A stretch of 16,528 bases of DNA from Gammaproteobacteria bacterium UBA6968 (lineage in GTDB: Bacteria; Pseudomonadota; Gammaproteobacteria; Pseudomonadales; Azotimanducaceae): the NCBI GenBank assembly GCA_002450255.1, contig DJYW01000108.1:1-16528 (forward strand), in the 5' to 3' direction. Positions 14,083 through 16,528 of the stretch are shown here, piece after piece (the stretch's first letter is position 1; the number at the start of each line of letters is the position of its first letter). The translations under genes were made by a program, and so were the position numbers. A model generated the notes under the pieces. That model saw nothing but the letters and a program-made list of their open reading frames with translations, did no database searches and was not told the origin of the DNA.

Positions 14083-15000
14083 TTAGGCTTGAAAGCGCCG
14101 TGAATCCAGCGCGTGATGTAGGTGTGACTGATGTGTTGCAGGGGACGAGGCGCCTGCGACAGGGAGCGTTATTAACCTGCTAATGCAATAGCCGCCGATT
14201 ATGCGCATTTTTGTCGGGGTGCCCACTACCGTGCGTCGTTGCCAATATTGGTTTGGGCGGTTTAGCATCTTTGTGCCGATAGATCGATATAGCAACGCCG
14301 CGACAGCTATGGTTTGGCGGATAATAAACGGTAGGAAATAATAGCCATGCTCAGCGCTTGCGTAATAGTCATCGGCGATTGCCAGCAGCTGGCTGGCACC
14401 GTTGTACGCCGCGCTACGCTGTTCATTGTTGCCAGCCAAGAGCCCTGCGCAATCTACCGGTGCTGCGATTAGATCGCGCGGTACATAAATTCGGTCGCGC
14501 TCGGCATCTTCCAAAATATCCCGACAGATATTGGTCATTTGCATGGCAACGCCAAGGTCTACCGCAAATGGAAAGGCTTTGGGATCTTTCACGCCCAGGA
14601 TATGACACATCATGAGGCCCACTGTCGACGCGACTCCATAGGCAAATTGGACAACTTGGTCGACGCTTGTCAATTCTCGCGGCCACTGATCTGCAATCAG
14701 TTCATCCATGAAATCGATAAACAACGCGATGGGGATTTGATGCTGCTGAATCAGCTTCTGGGTATCTTCAATACGTGCATTCGGGCTGTCGCCAGTGAGT
14801 AAAGCGCGGCGTATGTCGCGAAGGGTCGCGTCATTGATGCCGCTTGGCTCGGCATCAGCTAAGTCGTCGACATAGCGACAAAACGCGTATAACCGCGCCA
14901 CATCGGCATATTGTTGTCCTGGCAACAGGCGTGCAGCAAGTGAGAAGGTCTTTGCATGCTCTTGGAATGAGGCTTTGGCTGCATCTAACTCGGCAGACAT
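14083..15000 (-). CDS. crtB: Phytoene synthase
   Basis: A 305-residue squalene/phytoene synthase that joins two geranylgeranyl diphosphates to 15-cis-phytoene. The first Asp-rich motif is in YAFCRYVDDLAD (38-49; D45, D46, D49), and the second in NICRDILEDAERDRIYVP (157-174; D161, D165). FAYGVASTVGLMMCHILG (119-136) is the typical helix between them. Length is normal. The ATG lies inside the end of crtI (16-bp overlap) with GAGG four bases before it. The enzyme is a peripheral membrane protein in the family. The substrate requires a geranylgeranyl diphosphate synthase (CrtE), which is not inside the window. Confidence 0.95.
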   Translation of the reverse strand: MSAELDAAKASFQEHAKTFSLAARLLPGQQYADVARLYAFCRYVDDLADAEPSGINDATLRDIRRALLTGDSPNARIEDTQKLIQQHQIPIALFIDFMDELIADQWPRELTSVDQVVQFAYGVASTVGLMMCHILGVKDPKAFPFAVDLGVAMQMTNICRDILEDAERDRIYVPRDLIAAPVDCAGLLAGNNEQRSAAYNGASQLLAIADDYYASAEHGYYFLPFIIRQTIAVAALLYRSIGTKMLNRPNQYWQRRTVVGTPTKMRIIGGYCISRLITLPVAGASSPATHQSHLHHALDSRRFQA

Positions 15001-16496
15001 GAGGCCTCAGCAATATCCTGCGGATGTTCCTGGAAAAGTAGGTTCTCTACAACCTTGGCCGAACTTAAAACGCCAGGAACACCGGCTCCAGGGTGGGTGC
15101 CCGCGCCTACGAAATATAAATTCCGAATGTTTTCGGCGCGATTATGGAATCTGAAAAACGCCGACTGAGTGAAGATCGGCGCGATGGAGAAACCTGCGCC
15201 CCATTGCGAGCGATACTGTTGCGCAAAGTCAGCCGGATTGAAATCAAAGCATACATCCAAATTGGCACGCAGATCGGGCAGTATGCGAGCTTCTAAAATA
15301 TCTAGCACGCGCTCACGGATCGTATGCTTCTTGGCTTCCCAATCAGCGCCGTCCTGTAAATTGGGGACCGGTGCGAGGACATAAAATCCATCTTTGCCTG
15401 CGGGCGCCAGACTAGGGTCTGTAGCTGTCGGTCGATGCAAATACAGGCTGAGGTCGTCGCCGGTATCGGTGCCCGCAAAGATACGCTCTAACAATTCCTG
15501 ATATTCTTCGCCAAAGACAATCGTGTGATGCTGTACGTCCTGATATTGCTTATTGGTGCCAAAGTACAAGACGTATAAGCCCATTGAATATTGCATGCTA
15601 TCGATGCGGCGGTTGCTCCAGCTGGGTCGCAAACTTTCGTTGATGAGGTTTTTGTAGGTATGCGCCGGATCGCCGTTACAAATCACTATGTCTGCCGATA
15701 GCAGGCTGTCGTCTTGCAAACGAATACCGCTGATGGCTTTGTTGGTGACCATGATTTCTTTGACGTCTGTTGCGAGTTTTATGTCGACGCCTTCTTCTTG
15801 GAGTAATTTTCCAAGCGCTCGAACGAGTGCACCGGTACCGCCGCGCGGGTAGTGCACTCCCCAGCGTCGTTCCAGGTAGTGGATCAACGAATAGATGCTG
15901 GTGGTCGTAAAAGGGTTGCCGCCAACCAACAACGGCTGAATGCTAAAAGCGCGTCGCAGGCGATCGTCCCGCAGGTATTTTTTGGTAAATTGCCAAACGG
16001 TTCGGTAACAGCCAAGGCGAATTAACGCTGGCACTTGCTTGAGCATGACCCAAAGGTTGTGAAACGGGATGTGTGCTAGTTCAGAAAAACCCACGTCGAA
16101 TATTTTTTCCGAATGGGCCAGCATGCGTTTGTAGCCATCGACATCCTTTGGATTAAGGCGTTCGATCTCAGCAAGCGTGTCGTCTACGCTGCCGCCGTAG
16201 TTCAAATAAGAGCCGTCGGTAAACTCATAGCGATACCATGGCGCCACCGGCAACATCTCGACATAGTCTTCCAGGCGTTTGTCGAACAGGCTAAATAACT
16301 CGTCAAACAAAAACGGCGCTGTAATCACCGTTGGGCCAGCGTCAAAAACATAGCCTTCGCGATCGAAGGTCTGTGCGCGGCCGCCTAATTGATCCAGGCG
16401 TTCCACTAAGGTGACATCAAACCCCTGGCTTCTGGCGCGCAGCGCACTGGCGAGTCCGCCAAAGCCACTGCCGATTACGATCACTTGTTTATTCAT
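14985..16496 (-). CDS. crtI: Phytoene desaturase
   Basis: A 503-residue CrtI-type desaturase that converts phytoene to lycopene with FAD. The N-terminal FAD fold is VIVIGSGFGGLASALRA (5-21), followed by LVERLDQLGGRA (30-41; E32). FDAGPTVITAP (51-61) is the second family block. The C-terminal signature YFVGAGTHPGAGVPGVLSSAK is at 461-481, with GAGTHPGAG at 464-472. Length is normal (about 490-510). The ATG at 16496 has only a weak purine run upstream and probably overlaps the stop codon of an upstream gene (ATGA), consistent with coupling. It is the first complete gene of the crtI-crtB-crtY-blh unit, in which all junctions overlap or leave at most 8 bp. Confidence 0.95.
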   Translation of the reverse strand: MNKQVIVIGSGFGGLASALRARSQGFDVTLVERLDQLGGRAQTFDREGYVFDAGPTVITAPFLFDELFSLFDKRLEDYVEMLPVAPWYRYEFTDGSYLNYGGSVDDTLAEIERLNPKDVDGYKRMLAHSEKIFDVGFSELAHIPFHNLWVMLKQVPALIRLGCYRTVWQFTKKYLRDDRLRRAFSIQPLLVGGNPFTTTSIYSLIHYLERRWGVHYPRGGTGALVRALGKLLQEEGVDIKLATDVKEIMVTNKAISGIRLQDDSLLSADIVICNGDPAHTYKNLINESLRPSWSNRRIDSMQYSMGLYVLYFGTNKQYQDVQHHTIVFGEEYQELLERIFAGTDTGDDLSLYLHRPTATDPSLAPAGKDGFYVLAPVPNLQDGADWEAKKHTIRERVLDILEARILPDLRANLDVCFDFNPADFAQQYRSQWGAGFSIAPIFTQSAFFRFHNRAENIRNLYFVGAGTHPGAGVPGVLSSAKVVENLLFQEHPQDIAEASCLPS

Positions 16497-16528
16497 ATGG
16501 CTTTCGCTTGGGCGGCTACGGGATAGGC
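16493..16528 (-). CDS. Possible 3' end of an upstream gene, ATGA overlap with crtI
   Basis: Reading the - strand from the window edge, one frame runs AYPVAAQAKAI and stops at a TGA that overlaps the crtI ATG as ATGA. Only eleven codons are visible, so the product cannot be identified. The same overlapping style seen at crtI/crtB and crtY/blh makes a real upstream partner likely; crtE, or another early carotenoid or rhodopsin gene, would be the natural guess. Confidence 0.35.
   Translation of the reverse strand, partial: AYPVAAQAKAI

Overview
The window looks like a chromosomal stretch of a marine-type proteobacterium, most likely a gammaproteobacterium. That placement is an inference from gene content: a retinal-forming carotenoid operon, a haloalkane dehalogenase-like protein, an epoxide hydrolase-like protein, a PhyH dioxygenase and a Coq4-like protein side by side. 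No rRNA, tRNA, insertion sequence, integrase or CRISPR array was seen. Genes are tightly packed, with good Shine-Dalgarno sites and many short overlaps.

Left part (1-3129, + strand): the 3' part of a purple-acid-phosphatase-like metallophosphoesterase; a 339-bp gap with no convincing gene; a haloalkane dehalogenase-like alpha/beta hydrolase; then a translationally coupled pair, a small two-helix membrane protein and a YbjQ/UPF0145 protein with a GTG start.

Middle part: an M20 amidohydrolase (hippurate/N-acyl-amino-acid hydrolase type) and an epoxide hydrolase-like alpha/beta hydrolase on the - strand (3138-5414). A 435-bp divergent region follows, ending in a tandem 8-bp repeat just before the next ribosome binding site. 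Then comes a + strand pair with overlapping stop and start codons: a phytanoyl-CoA-dioxygenase-family oxygenase and a GPH/MelB-type MFS transporter (5850-8167). A possible shared hairpin lies between the converging ends at 8168-8226.

Right part (8227-16528, - strand): read in the direction of transcription, this holds the end of a probable upstream gene (ATGA overlap), crtI, crtB, crtY and blh. These four genes overlap or nearly touch, and together cover phytoene synthesis, desaturation to lycopene, cyclisation to beta-carotene and cleavage to retinal. No opsin and no crtE lie inside the window; if the system is a rhodopsin phototrophy module, they should be upstream of 16528 or elsewhere. 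After a 207-bp gap the same strand continues with a class-A-type FAD oxidoreductase, a Coq4-like protein carrying an intact HDxxHx11E metal motif, and a nucleoside-hydrolase-family protein. The FAD enzyme and Coq4-like pair, next to a retinal operon, is the least explained part of the window and the best candidate for an undescribed pathway. Its substrate cannot be read from the sequence.
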